Of a stretch of 64,000 nucleotides of DNA, positions 44,457 through 53,532 are shown in pieces. Source of the stretch: Hoeflea_A sp039025395 (lineage in GTDB: Bacteria; Pseudomonadota; Alphaproteobacteria; Rhizobiales; Rhizobiaceae); NCBI GenBank assembly GCA_039025395.1, contig JBCCOK010000017.1:1-64000 (forward strand). The letters are read 5' to 3'. The translations under genes and the position numbers were made by a program. Numbering within the stretch: position 1 is the stretch's first letter; every line of letters starts with the position of its first letter. Below the pieces are notes generated by a model that worked only from the letters and a program-made list of their open reading frames with translations, searched no databases and was not told where the DNA came from.

Positions 44457-45542
44457 ATGGGCAAAGTCGCATTGATAACCGGCATCACCGGTCAAGACGG
44501 TGCCTATTTGGCAGAAGCACTTCTCGAAAAAGACTATGTGGTGCACGGCATCAAGCGCCGGTCGTCCCTGTTCAACACAGACAGGATTGATCATCTTTAC
44601 CAGGATCCCCATGAAAAAAATCCCCGACTTGTACTTCATTACGGCGACTTGACGGATTCCTCGAGCCTCGTGCGCACGGTGCAGCAGGTCCAACCGGATG
44701 AAATCTACAATCTTGCAGCTCAATCCCATGTTGCGGTTTCGTTCGAAGAGCCGGAATACACTGCCAATTCAGACGCGCTCGGTGCCTTGCGGATACTCGA
44801 AGCGATCCGGATTCTGGGTCTCGACAAGAAGACCCGTTTTTATCAGGCGTCGACGTCGGAGCTATATGGTCTGGTGAAAGAAGTTCCGCAATCGGAGACG
44901 ACGCCGTTTCACCCCAGGTCGCCTTATGCGGTGGCCAAGCTCTATGCGTACTGGATTACGGTGAACTACCGTGAAGCCTATGGGATGTTTGCCTGTAACG
45001 GAATTCTCTTCAATCATGAAAGCCCGCTGCGCGGCGAAACGTTCGTCACACGCAAGATCACCCGTGCCATCGCGCGTATCAAGCTGGGGCTCCAAAACCA
45101 GCTTTATCTTGGCAATCTCGATGCCAAACGCGACTGGGGTCACGCCCGTGACTATGTCGAGATGATGTGGATGATGCTGCAGCAGGACGTACCGGAGGAC
45201 TTTGTTGTTTCAACCGGCGTACAACACAGCGTTCGCGAGTTTGTCGAAGCAGCGGCGGCGGAACTGGATATGCAAATCCGCTGGCAAGGTGAAGGTGTTG
45301 ACGAAAAGGGGTTCGATCAAAACGGCAATTGTATCGTTTCGGTTGATGCAAGATACTTTCGGCCGGCGGAGGTGGAGACCTTGCTCGGCGATGCATCCAA
45401 GGCGCGTGAAAAGCTCGGCTGGAAACCTGCTACGGATTTCCGGCAACTGGTCGCAGAAATGGTCCGCGAAGATTACAAATCGGCCGAGCGCGATGAACTC
45501 GTAAAGAAGCACGGCTTCAACGCTTACACCTACAATGAGTAG
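44457..45542 (+). CDS. gmd: GDP-mannose 4,6-dehydratase
   Basis: This 361-residue extended SDR converts GDP-D-mannose to GDP-4-keto-6-deoxymannose. The NADP motif is TGITGQDGAYLAEAL, with catalytic YAVAK in FHPRSPYAVAKLYAYW and STSELYG. The ATG at 44457 follows TTAGG and gives the standard N terminus. A frame open back to 43995 is rejected. It is followed after 5 nt by the GDP-fucose synthase gene. Confidence 0.97.
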   Translation: MGKVALITGITGQDGAYLAEALLEKDYVVHGIKRRSSLFNTDRIDHLYQDPHEKNPRLVLHYGDLTDSSSLVRTVQQVQPDEIYNLAAQSHVAVSFEEPEYTANSDALGALRILEAIRILGLDKKTRFYQASTSELYGLVKEVPQSETTPFHPRSPYAVAKLYAYWITVNYREAYGMFACNGILFNHESPLRGETFVTRKITRAIARIKLGLQNQLYLGNLDAKRDWGHARDYVEMMWMMLQQDVPEDFVVSTGVQHSVREFVEAAAAELDMQIRWQGEGVDEKGFDQNGNCIVSVDARYFRPAEVETLLGDASKAREKLGWKPATDFRQLVAEMVREDYKSAERDELVKKHGFNAYTYNE

Positions 45543-45547
45543 GACAG

Positions 45548-46492
45548 ATGGATAAAAGCGCGAAAATCTATGTGGCTGGTCACCGGGGAATGGTGGGTTC
45601 GGCCCTTGTGCGGAGGCTTTCGGCCGGCGGATACAAGACCCTTCTCACCGCCTCGCGGGCTGAACTCGATCTTACAAACCAGGCAGGGGTGTTTTCCTTT
45701 CTTGAAGCAGAAAAACCCGACTACATCTTTCTAGCGGCTGCACGGGTCGGCGGCATTCAGGCCAACAATACCGAGCGCGGCGCGTTCATTTACGAGAATC
45801 TCGCAATTCAGAACAATATCATTCATGGCGCCTATCACGCCGGGGTCAAGCGGATGCTGTTTTTCGGCTCGAGTTGCATCTATCCGCGCGATTGCCCGCA
45901 GCCCATTCGTGAGGAGTATATGCTGAGCGGACCGCTGGAGCCGACAAACGAACCTTATGCAATAGCCAAGATTGCCGGTATCAAGATGTGCGAAAACTAC
46001 AACGCACAATTCGGCACTCGCTATGTCAGTGTGATGCCAACCAACCTTTTCGGCCCCAACGACAATTACGATCTGTCCAACAGCCACGTCCTGCCGGCGT
46101 TGATCCGAAAGGCACACGAGGCAAAAATGCGGGGCGAAAGCACGCTTGCCGTTTGGGGAAGCGGGAAACCGATGCGCGAGTTTCTTTACGTCGACGATCT
46201 TGCAGATGCTTCCGTTTTTCTCATGGAATCCGGCATTGATGACGGTCTGTTCAACATCGGCACTGGCTTGGACATCAGCATCCGCGAACTGGCCGAAACC
46301 GTAATGCAGGTGGTCGGATTCAATGGCGAAATTGTCTACGATGCAAGCAAGCCTGACGGTACGCCGCGCAAATTGCTCGATGTTAGCCGTATGCAGGAGC
46401 TTGGATGGTCGGCAAAGACCCAGCTCAAGGACGGAATCGCGCGAGCCTATGATGCCTTTCTCTCAGCGCCAGCCGACAATACGACGCTCTGA
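45548..46492 (+). CDS. fcl: GDP-L-fucose synthase
   Basis: This 314-residue epimerase/reductase makes GDP-L-fucose from the Gmd product. The NADP motif is GHRGMVGSALVRRL. The active-site serine/tyrosine segments are GSSCIYPRDCPQPI and NEPYAIAKIAG. With gmd and manC nearby it completes the GDP-mannose to GDP-fucose route for a fucosylated polysaccharide or lipopolysaccharide. It converges on manC with an 18-nt gap. Confidence 0.97.
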   Translation: MDKSAKIYVAGHRGMVGSALVRRLSAGGYKTLLTASRAELDLTNQAGVFSFLEAEKPDYIFLAAARVGGIQANNTERGAFIYENLAIQNNIIHGAYHAGVKRMLFFGSSCIYPRDCPQPIREEYMLSGPLEPTNEPYAIAKIAGIKMCENYNAQFGTRYVSVMPTNLFGPNDNYDLSNSHVLPALIRKAHEAKMRGESTLAVWGSGKPMREFLYVDDLADASVFLMESGIDDGLFNIGTGLDISIRELAETVMQVVGFNGEIVYDASKPDGTPRKLLDVSRMQELGWSAKTQLKDGIARAYDAFLSAPADNTTL

Positions 46493-46510
46493 TACATCGC
46501 CCCGAACAGT

Positions 46511-47926
46511 CTAAGAGCGACCGTAGATATCTTCATATCTGACGATGTCGTCTTCACCCAGATAGGTGCCGGTCTGGACCTCGATCAGTGTCATCGGTTC
46601 CTCGCCACGGTTTTCCATGCGATGGACGTTGCCGCGTTCAATGTAGGTCGATTGGTTGGCGCGCAAAACGAGATTTTCATCGCCGTTGACCACATGCGCC
46701 TCGCCGCTGACAACAGTCCAGTGCTCGGCGCGGTGCTTGTGCGACTGAAGGCTTAGGCATCCGCCCGGTTTGACCTCGATGCGCTTGACCTTGTAGCCCG
46801 GGCCTTCATCGAGGATGGTGTAGGATCCCCATGGGCGGAAGCCTGTCGGAAAACTCTCATGAGCCGGATGATCGTCAAGGCTCAGCTTCTCAAAAAGCTT
46901 CTTCACGTCTTGCGAACGGGTTTTGTCCACCACAAGCGTGGCGTCGCGTGTGTCGATGACGGCGATGTTTTCCATGCCGACGATTCCGATCAGTCGGCCT
47001 TCGCTACTGACGAAACAATCTTTCGCGTTGACAAGAGCGGTGTCGCCCGTCGTCGCATTTCCCTCTTCGTCCGAGGCATAGCAACTCGACAGCGACGCCC
47101 AATCGCCGACATCGCTCCATCCGATATCAGCACTGACAACGGCCAGATCTTTGGTCTTTTCCATGACCGCGTAGTCGACGGAGATCTTTTCCGCCTGGCT
47201 GAACATCCCGGCATCAAGTTCCACTTCGATCAACCGTTCGTTCAAGTGTATTTTTCTGCCTGACTCAATGGCCCGCGTGGATGCATTCAGGACTTGCGGA
47301 CAATGAACTTCCATGGTGCCGGCCATGGTTCCGGCTGCAAAGCAAAACATGCCCGAATTCCAGAGATAGTTTCCGTTTGCCAGGTACCGCCTCGCTGTTT
47401 CCAAATCCGGTTTCTCGTGAAATTGGATTGCCTGTTCGCCATCGATCTCGATGTATCCGTAACCGGTTTCAGGCCGATCTGGCCGGATGCCGAAGGTCAC
47501 AATTTTCCCGTCGCGCGCCCTTTCGACCGCCTGTGAAACCGAGCTTTGAAATGCATCGGCGTCACGGATCACATGGTCTGCGGCAAGAAACAGCATGATC
47601 GCATTGTTGCCAAAGGTGGTGCCGACATATCGGGTTGCGGTGGCCGCGGCAGCTGCCGTGTCTCGCGGCATCGGTTCGAGCAGCAGGTGATTGGTAATGG
47701 CTTCGCTTTTGAACAGCGCATACTCGGCTGCCGTATTGAAAGATGATTGTTTTGCCGTAACCGTGACGATGTCGGTAACGCCATCGAAAGATGCCGCACG
47801 TTCATAGGTGTTCAGCAGAAGGCTCTTGCCGTTTTCCACCACAAGGAATGGTTTCGGATGGGATTTGCGCGATGCCGGCCAAAGGCGTGATCCGACGCCG
47901 CCGCTTACAATCACTGGTATGATCAT
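46511..47926 (-). CDS. manC: Mannose-1-phosphate guanylyltransferase / mannose-6-phosphate isomerase
   Basis: This 471-residue bifunctional type II enzyme has an N-terminal nucleotidyltransferase with GGVGSRLWPASRKSHPKPF and QFHEKPD, and a C-terminal cupin isomerase with PGGCLSLQSHKHRAEHWTVV. It makes mannose-1-phosphate into GDP-mannose, the precursor for gmd and fcl. The activation loop reads RKSHPKPF, where most relatives have a glutamine before the phenylalanine. AAGGTGAG precedes the start. Confidence 0.95.
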   Translation of the reverse strand: MIIPVIVSGGVGSRLWPASRKSHPKPFLVVENGKSLLLNTYERAASFDGVTDIVTVTAKQSSFNTAAEYALFKSEAITNHLLLEPMPRDTAAAAATATRYVGTTFGNNAIMLFLAADHVIRDADAFQSSVSQAVERARDGKIVTFGIRPDRPETGYGYIEIDGEQAIQFHEKPDLETARRYLANGNYLWNSGMFCFAAGTMAGTMEVHCPQVLNASTRAIESGRKIHLNERLIEVELDAGMFSQAEKISVDYAVMEKTKDLAVVSADIGWSDVGDWASLSSCYASDEEGNATTGDTALVNAKDCFVSSEGRLIGIVGMENIAVIDTRDATLVVDKTRSQDVKKLFEKLSLDDHPAHESFPTGFRPWGSYTILDEGPGYKVKRIEVKPGGCLSLQSHKHRAEHWTVVSGEAHVVNGDENLVLRANQSTYIERGNVHRMENRGEEPMTLIEVQTGTYLGEDDIVRYEDIYGRS

Positions 47927-48152
47927 CGCTCACCTTGCCCCGTGCTGCAGGTCCGGGACTGCAATGCAGCGTGCACTGACTGCTTCCCGGCTCGCATCGA
48001 CAGTGGACGTTGTGCATGATCGACCGGTTCAGTTCAAGTTGCAAACGGGGTTGTTGGACGTGCGTTTCAATACAGGATTGTCAGTTTTGTTGCTCATTTG
48101 TTTGTTGGTATGGGGTAGGGCGGCCCGCACAGTCGTATATCCAGACAGGTTT

Positions 48153-49349
48153 TCATAAATCAGGCTCTTGCGGGGATCGTTTGGAAATGATCAGGCCGCC
48201 CAGCCATGTTCCTGCGAAGCCGAACACCAACCAGCCCCAGCCGTGAAGACTTCCCGAGATAACGCCGCCGAGGTAGGCGCCAATGTTGCACCCATAGGCG
48301 AGCCTTGCGCCGTAGCCCATCAGCAGACCACCGCAAAGCGCGATCAGCAATTGGTAAACCGGCACCCGGAATGTGGGCGCGAACCGCCCGGCCGCCGACG
48401 CGGCCGCGAACGCCCCGACGACGATGCCGAAATTCATCAGCGATGTGGCATCGGCAAAAACGGACTTGTCAAGCCAAGCCTGGCGGTCCTGCCAGTAGGG
48501 CCAGCCGTCGAGGGAGTATCCGGTCAATTCCGCGATTTTGGCACCCCACAGGGTGAACGCAGAGGTTATGCCCCAGGGCCGCGAAAGGACGATCAGTGTC
48601 GCTATGCTGACCACCGCAAGGGCGATGCAGCCCCAGGATTTCGGCCATGGACCGCGCAGCAAATCGACGCGCGGCGGCGGCGCCTCCAGTTGACCGTAGC
48701 GGCTCTTTTCCCGTTGTCTGCTGTACAGAAACAGCGCACCGAGTGCAGCTGCTGTCAGTGCAAATGCGGAAGGCGCGCCATAGTGTTCGACGATGGAATA
48801 GGAAGGTAATGCCGGAAGGCTCCACCAGAAGGGCAGGTGCGCGGTCGCGATGAGCGAGCCTGCGATAAAGCCGGCGAGGGTTGCCAGCATCCTCGTGTTG
48901 CCGCCGCCCGCAGTAAACAGTGTTCCCGAAGCGCAACTGCCGCCGAACTGCATCCCGATACCAAACAGGAATGCGCCGAGCGCAGCGGCAAAGCCGAAGG
49001 GCGCAACGAAGCCGGAGATCGGCTGGCCAAAGGAGCCACCGGTGGCAATCAGCGGGAAGCTTACAGCACAGGTTAGTAGCACAAGCATGATTTGTGCACG
49101 CAAGCCTGCGCCGCGGCGTTCGAAAAGGAATCGACGCCACGCAGAGGCGAAACCGAAAGACGCGTGGTAGAGCGCAACGCCGGCGAGGACGCCGATGGCG
49201 GCTGCCAACACAAGTCGGCTTGCTCCGGCTTGATAGGCCAAAGCCAGCAGAAGGCATCCCGCCAGTGCAGAAAGCATCAATCCGCTTGCTTGCATTGGCT
49301 TTGCAATGTCGCTTGCCGGTGCACTCATGATCTCAACCACTCTTGGCAT
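48153..49349 (-). CDS. YeeE/YedE-family membrane protein (sulfur transport)
   Basis: This 398-residue inner-membrane protein has two internal repeats, each with the family Gly-Cys motif: GGSCASGTLFTAGGGNTRML and YGCNIGAYLGGVISGSLHGW. Relatives include thiosulfate importers (TsuA). No TusA-like partner gene lies beside it. The start may be ATG 49349 or 49328. It is divergent from glpD. Its location next to sulfate-activation genes fits the sulfur theme, but its substrate is unknown. Confidence 0.9.
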   Translation of the reverse strand: MPRVVEIMSAPASDIAKPMQASGLMLSALAGCLLLALAYQAGASRLVLAAAIGVLAGVALYHASFGFASAWRRFLFERRGAGLRAQIMLVLLTCAVSFPLIATGGSFGQPISGFVAPFGFAAALGAFLFGIGMQFGGSCASGTLFTAGGGNTRMLATLAGFIAGSLIATAHLPFWWSLPALPSYSIVEHYGAPSAFALTAAALGALFLYSRQREKSRYGQLEAPPPRVDLLRGPWPKSWGCIALAVVSIATLIVLSRPWGITSAFTLWGAKIAELTGYSLDGWPYWQDRQAWLDKSVFADATSLMNFGIVVGAFAAASAAGRFAPTFRVPVYQLLIALCGGLLMGYGARLAYGCNIGAYLGGVISGSLHGWGWLVFGFAGTWLGGLIISKRSPQEPDL

Positions 49350-49459
49350 GCTGCCCTAGCACCGTTGGTGCTTGTGCCCTAATCACGGCGACACACAATC
49401 GCGAAATGACCGTGGGATAGATCGGGCACGGGCGCTGAAGCTGGTCGCTCATGCTTTCA

Positions 49460-49488
49460 TTGACTTTCACATACGTTCGTAATATTTC
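49460..49488 (+). promoter_or_regulatory. Possible promoter of glpD
   Basis: TTGACT (49460-49465) and an A+T-rich ATATTT (49482-49487) are 16 bp apart and could be a sigma-70 type promoter about 55 bp before the glpD start. TTCG words repeat in the spacer and the -10 area (CGTTCGTAATATTTCG), reminiscent of DeoR/GlpR-type repeats. No glpR gene is in this window. Confidence 0.3.
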
Positions 49489-49542
49489 GGTTTTGCAACC
49501 CCTCCCTGCATGCGGGCGCGCTTCGACCGTCTTGGGGCAAAT

Positions 49543-51096
49543 ATGGGCAATCAACCTATCTACGACCTTCTGGTTATTGGCGGCGGAGTAAATGGCTGCG
49601 GCATCGCACGCGACGCAGCCGGGCGTGGCTACTCTGTCTGTCTGGTCGAAAAAGACGATCTCGCCAGTGGTACCTCCTCGACCTCGACCAAGCTTGTTCA
49701 TGGCGGCTTGCGCTATCTCGAACATTACGAGTTCAGGCTGGTTCGCGAAGCGCTGATGGAGCGCGAGGTTCTTTGGCAGATGGCGCCGCATATCATCTGG
49801 CCCATGCGATTTGTGTTGCCCCGCCATCGCGGCCTCAGGCCAGCCTGGCTGCTGCGACTTGGCCTGTTTTTGTATGATCACCTTGGCGGCCGAAAACTTC
49901 TGCCAGCGACGCGCGTTCTGGACATGAAGACCGATCCTGCGGCGTTGCCGCTCAAGCCGGTTTTCTCCAAGGCGTTTGAGTATTCCGACTGCTGGGTGAA
50001 TGATGCGCGTCTCGTGGTGTTGAACGCGCGCGATGCGGCGAACCGCGGTGCCGATATCAGGACCCGAACGAAGGCGCTGCGTGCGTTGCGCACCGATGGT
50101 GTGTGGCATGTCGAAGTTGCGGATCAGGCAAGCGGCGACAGCGAAACGATCAGAGCGCGGATCCTCATCAATGCCGCCGGACCATGGGTCGACGAATTGC
50201 TGCGCTCGGCTGCGATCTCCAACAAGACAAGGAATGTCCGCCTCGTTCAGGGGAGCCACATCGTCATTCCGAAGAAATACAATGACGCGCGGGCCTATTT
50301 CTTTCAAAACAAGGACCAGCGCATCATTTTCGCGATCCCCTATGAAAGCGACTTCACGCTGATCGGCACAACAGATCGGGATTTTGACGACAATCCTGAC
50401 CGCGCCGAAATCACCAGTCAGGAGATAACCTATCTGTGTAACGCAGCGTCCGAGTATTTTGCCGAGCCTGTTCGGCCGGAAGACGTGGTATGGACTTTCA
50501 GCGGCGTGCGGCCGCTTTTCGACGATGGTGCGTCTGCGGCACAGGAAGCAACCCGGGACTATGTTATTGTCGGCGAGGGCAGCGACGCTGAAGCGCTTTT
50601 GATCAACATATTCGGCGGCAAGATCACGACCTACAGGCGCTTGGCCGAGGCCGTAGTTGAAAAGGTGGCTGAGCGTCTGGGAGCCCGCGGCGAAAGCTGG
50701 ACCGGCAAGTCGCCGTTGCCCGGCGGCGATTTCGACGCGACGGGATTTGAGGCTCAGTGTTCCCGTTTGAAAGAGGCCTATCCGTTCTTGTCTGAACACA
50801 AGGCGTTTCGACTGACGCGCCTTTACGGCACCGGCGCCTTCGGCATTCTTGGATCTGCCATGGACCATGAGGGGCTAGGGCGGAACTTCGGTGGCGACCT
50901 TTATGAGGCGGAGGTCAGACACCTGCTCGACAACGAATGGGCCCAGACGGCAGAGGACATCCTTTGGCGCCGCACAAAGCGAGGCCTCGTGCTTTCGCAA
51001 GAACAGGCAGCGGACCTTGCTGCCTTTGTCGAGGCGGAAAACACAACAGTCTCAGGACCGGCAAAAACCAGCTTCCGCGCGTCTGGAAAAACCTGA
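49543..51096 (+). CDS. glpD: Aerobic glycerol-3-phosphate dehydrogenase
   Basis: This 517-residue membrane-associated FAD enzyme oxidises glycerol-3-phosphate to dihydroxyacetone phosphate and feeds electrons to quinone. The FAD motif is VIGGGVNGCGIARDAAGRG, followed by the family stretch STSTKLVHGGLRYLEHYEF. The ATG at 49543 follows GGGG and gives the normal N terminus. It lies 64 nt upstream of glpK. Confidence 0.97.
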   Translation: MGNQPIYDLLVIGGGVNGCGIARDAAGRGYSVCLVEKDDLASGTSSTSTKLVHGGLRYLEHYEFRLVREALMEREVLWQMAPHIIWPMRFVLPRHRGLRPAWLLRLGLFLYDHLGGRKLLPATRVLDMKTDPAALPLKPVFSKAFEYSDCWVNDARLVVLNARDAANRGADIRTRTKALRALRTDGVWHVEVADQASGDSETIRARILINAAGPWVDELLRSAAISNKTRNVRLVQGSHIVIPKKYNDARAYFFQNKDQRIIFAIPYESDFTLIGTTDRDFDDNPDRAEITSQEITYLCNAASEYFAEPVRPEDVVWTFSGVRPLFDDGASAAQEATRDYVIVGEGSDAEALLINIFGGKITTYRRLAEAVVEKVAERLGARGESWTGKSPLPGGDFDATGFEAQCSRLKEAYPFLSEHKAFRLTRLYGTGAFGILGSAMDHEGLGRNFGGDLYEAEVRHLLDNEWAQTAEDILWRRTKRGLVLSQEQAADLAAFVEAENTTVSGPAKTSFRASGKT

Positions 51097-51160
51097 TATT
51101 TGTCAAGGCGAGCAAGGCTGGCCGACGCCTTTATGGCGGTGACTGCTGAGGAGGGCAAAA

Positions 51161-52660
51161 ATGGCGAATTACGTGCTGGCAATTGATCAGGGCACCACCT
51201 CCAGCAGGGCAATTGTCTTTGCACAGGATCAGTCGATTGTTGCTGTCGGGCAAAAGGAGTTCACCCAACACTTTCCGCAATCTGGGTGGGTGGAACACGA
51301 CCCGGAGGAGATTTGGCAGTCGGTTGAATGGTCGATCGCCAAGGCGCTGGACAAAGCCGCGATAGACGCCGGCGATATCGCAGCAATCGGCATTACCAAT
51401 CAGCGCGAAACCGTGGTTCTGTGGGACCGCAAAAGCGGTGATCCCCTCTTTAACGCAATCGTCTGGCAGGATCGCCGCACCGCCGATCTGTGCGAACGTC
51501 TCAAGGCGGACGGCCTTGAACCGACGTTCAGCGAAAGGACCGGCTTGCTCCTCGACCCCTATTTTTCGGGCACTAAGCTGCGATGGATGCTCGACAATGT
51601 TGACGGCGCTCGGGAACGCGCCGAACGCGGTGAATTGTGTTTCGGAACGATAGACAGTTTTCTCATTTGGCATTTGACGGGCGGTGCGCGCCACGTGACG
51701 GACGCGACAAATGCGTCGCGGACATTGCTCTACAATATTGCGGCCAATGAGTGGGATGAAGCGCTGCTTTCGGTGTTGCAGATTCCGGCGTCGCTCCTGC
51801 CCGACGTTTTAGACTGCGCCGACCATTTCGGCGAGGTCAAGGCAGGGCACCGGCTCGCGGGCGTGCCGGTTCTCGGTGTTGCCGGCGACCAACAGGCAGC
51901 AACCATCGGCAATGCCTGTTTCGAGGCCGGCATGATGAAGGTCACCTATGGGACCGGAACCTTTTCCTTGTTGAACACCGGCGAGGATTTCGTGCAGTCG
52001 AAAAACCGGCTTTTGTCGACGATTGCATACCGGCTTGACGGCAATACAACCTATGCAATCGAGGGATCGATTTTTGTCGCCGGTGCCGGTGTACAGTGGC
52101 TGCGCGACGGGCTGGGTCTCATCGAGTCCGCACATGAAAGCGGGGCACTGGCGGCCAAAGCGGATCCCAATCAGAATGTCTTTCTCGTGCCGGCGTTCGT
52201 GGGACTAGGCGCGCCCTATTGGGATGCGGATGCACGCGGTGCGATGTTCGGGTTGACGCGTAACACCGGCCCTGCCGAAATCGCCAAGGCCATGCTTGAT
52301 GCGGTCTGCTACCAGACGCATGACCTGCTTGTTGCCAAGCGTGGCGATTGGCATGGCGGCGGCGCCGAAACCGTAACGCGGGTCGATGGCGGCATGGTCG
52401 CATCGGATTGGACGATGCAGCGGCTTGCCGACATTCTGGCGGTTCCGGTCGACCGGCCGGTGATCCTCGAGACCACGGCCCTTGGCGCGGCATGGCTTGC
52501 TGGACACCGCGCGGGTATATGGCCCAACCGTAGCGCCTTCGCCGACACCTGGGCGCGCGACAGGCGATTTGAGCCATCGCTCGACGACACGAGCCGCAAC
52601 CGCGACCTTGCCGGTTGGCAGGATGCTGTCGAGCGGACGCTTTCGCGTCAAGATCATTAA
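51161..52660 (+). CDS. glpK: Glycerol kinase
   Basis: This 499-residue FGGY-family kinase phosphorylates glycerol with ATP. It begins AIDQGTTSSRAIVF, with the substrate region AIGITNQRET and the conserved DATNASRTLLYNI. GAGGAGG precedes the start. Together with glpD it forms a glycerol-to-DHAP route. A glycerol facilitator or ABC importer is not adjacent. Confidence 0.97.
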   Translation: MANYVLAIDQGTTSSRAIVFAQDQSIVAVGQKEFTQHFPQSGWVEHDPEEIWQSVEWSIAKALDKAAIDAGDIAAIGITNQRETVVLWDRKSGDPLFNAIVWQDRRTADLCERLKADGLEPTFSERTGLLLDPYFSGTKLRWMLDNVDGARERAERGELCFGTIDSFLIWHLTGGARHVTDATNASRTLLYNIAANEWDEALLSVLQIPASLLPDVLDCADHFGEVKAGHRLAGVPVLGVAGDQQAATIGNACFEAGMMKVTYGTGTFSLLNTGEDFVQSKNRLLSTIAYRLDGNTTYAIEGSIFVAGAGVQWLRDGLGLIESAHESGALAAKADPNQNVFLVPAFVGLGAPYWDADARGAMFGLTRNTGPAEIAKAMLDAVCYQTHDLLVAKRGDWHGGGAETVTRVDGGMVASDWTMQRLADILAVPVDRPVILETTALGAAWLAGHRAGIWPNRSAFADTWARDRRFEPSLDDTSRNRDLAGWQDAVERTLSRQDH

Positions 52661-52764
52661 ACAGATCTCTTGATTACACTCTTTTTGCAGACAAAATTAA
52701 CTTACTTTTCAAGTAGATATTCGCGTTTTCTCCGCTGACGTTTCAATAACGGAGACTGCCTAAA

Positions 52765-52831
52765 TTTTAGTCATACTAAAACCCTCTTGACTCCCACAAC
52801 GTCGCGAGTCAACGTTTTAGTCATACTAAAA
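52765..52831. promoter_or_regulatory. Twin identical palindromes before the XRE-cupin regulator
   Basis: TTTTAGT-CAT-ACTAAAA occurs twice, at 52765-52781 and 52815-52831, exactly 50 bp apart and each followed by C. Between them, TTGACTC (52787-52793) and GAGTCAA (52806-52812) form a third, nested inverted repeat. The second copy ends 12 bp before the proposed start of the regulator. The design fits dimer-dimer binding by that XRE protein with DNA looping or cooperative contact over about five helical turns. Confidence 0.7.
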
Positions 52832-52843
52832 CCGGAGTTGGCA

Positions 52844-53485
52844 TTGAGCGGGCAGGAGACGGTCAAGACCGCAGACCCGGAGGATCACGGGGCACTTGCA
52901 ACGCGATTGCGGGAGCGGCGCCGGGAACTCGGACTGACACTCAAGGCGGTTGCCGATTCAGCCGGCCTGTCGGTTGGCTTCATCTCGCAGATCGAACGCG
53001 GGATCGCTGTACCTTCTCTTTCCTCGTTGGTCTCGGTTTCCCGCGTTCTGGATGTCAATGTCGGCGATTTCCTGACCAGTCAGCCGCGATCCGACGAGAA
53101 CGAAGTGCAGACCCGTCACGCGGACAGACCAGTGTTTGCAGTCAGCGAAAGTTCGGTGACATATGAGCGCGTTTCATCCTCTTTTCCGGGTCATGTTTTG
53201 CGCAGTGTGATCATAAACGAACCGCCTGGTCATCGTAGCGAACCGATCGCCCATGAGGGAGAGGAGATGATGTTCGTTCTCGAAGGCAACATTACGGTCG
53301 AAATCGATGGCGAACGCAGGGTTCTGGCGACGGGGGACTCGGTGCACTTTCCGTCGACCCGCGTCCATTCCAGCTGGAACCACACCGACAGGCCGGCAAC
53401 CATTCTATGGACAGGAACGATGGACGTGTTTTGTGAAGAACCCGCCGTCCAGCACCACAAACTCGAGAAACAGAAGGTGGAATGA
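52844..53485 (+). CDS. XRE-family regulator with C-terminal cupin domain
   Basis: This 213-residue regulator has an N-terminal HTH_3 domain (GLTLKAVADSAGLSVGFISQ, then IERG) and a C-terminal small-molecule-sensing cupin at about residues 120-205 (GEEMMFVLEGNITVEIDGER). The TTG at 52844 is chosen because GGAG lies 6 nt before it; a longer frame from 52787 would cover the second palindrome. It is directly upstream of the dipeptide-type ABC/hydantoinase operon and is its likely regulator, probably autoregulated. Confidence 0.9.
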   Translation: MSGQETVKTADPEDHGALATRLRERRRELGLTLKAVADSAGLSVGFISQIERGIAVPSLSSLVSVSRVLDVNVGDFLTSQPRSDENEVQTRHADRPVFAVSESSVTYERVSSSFPGHVLRSVIINEPPGHRSEPIAHEGEEMMFVLEGNITVEIDGERRVLATGDSVHFPSTRVHSSWNHTDRPATILWTGTMDVFCEEPAVQHHKLEKQKVE

Positions 53486-53532
53486 CCGCCCGTAAGAATC
53501 ATTGAAACCACACTCTGCAGGGAGAACAACGC

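Noticed and set aside
47927..48152. Gap between manC and the YeeE/YedE gene
   Set aside because: Short frames here have no family resemblance, and no convincing hairpin or operator was seen.
49333..50868. Minus-strand frame of 511 codons opposite glpD
   Set aside because: It is antisense to a textbook GlpD sequence and shows no recognisable family.
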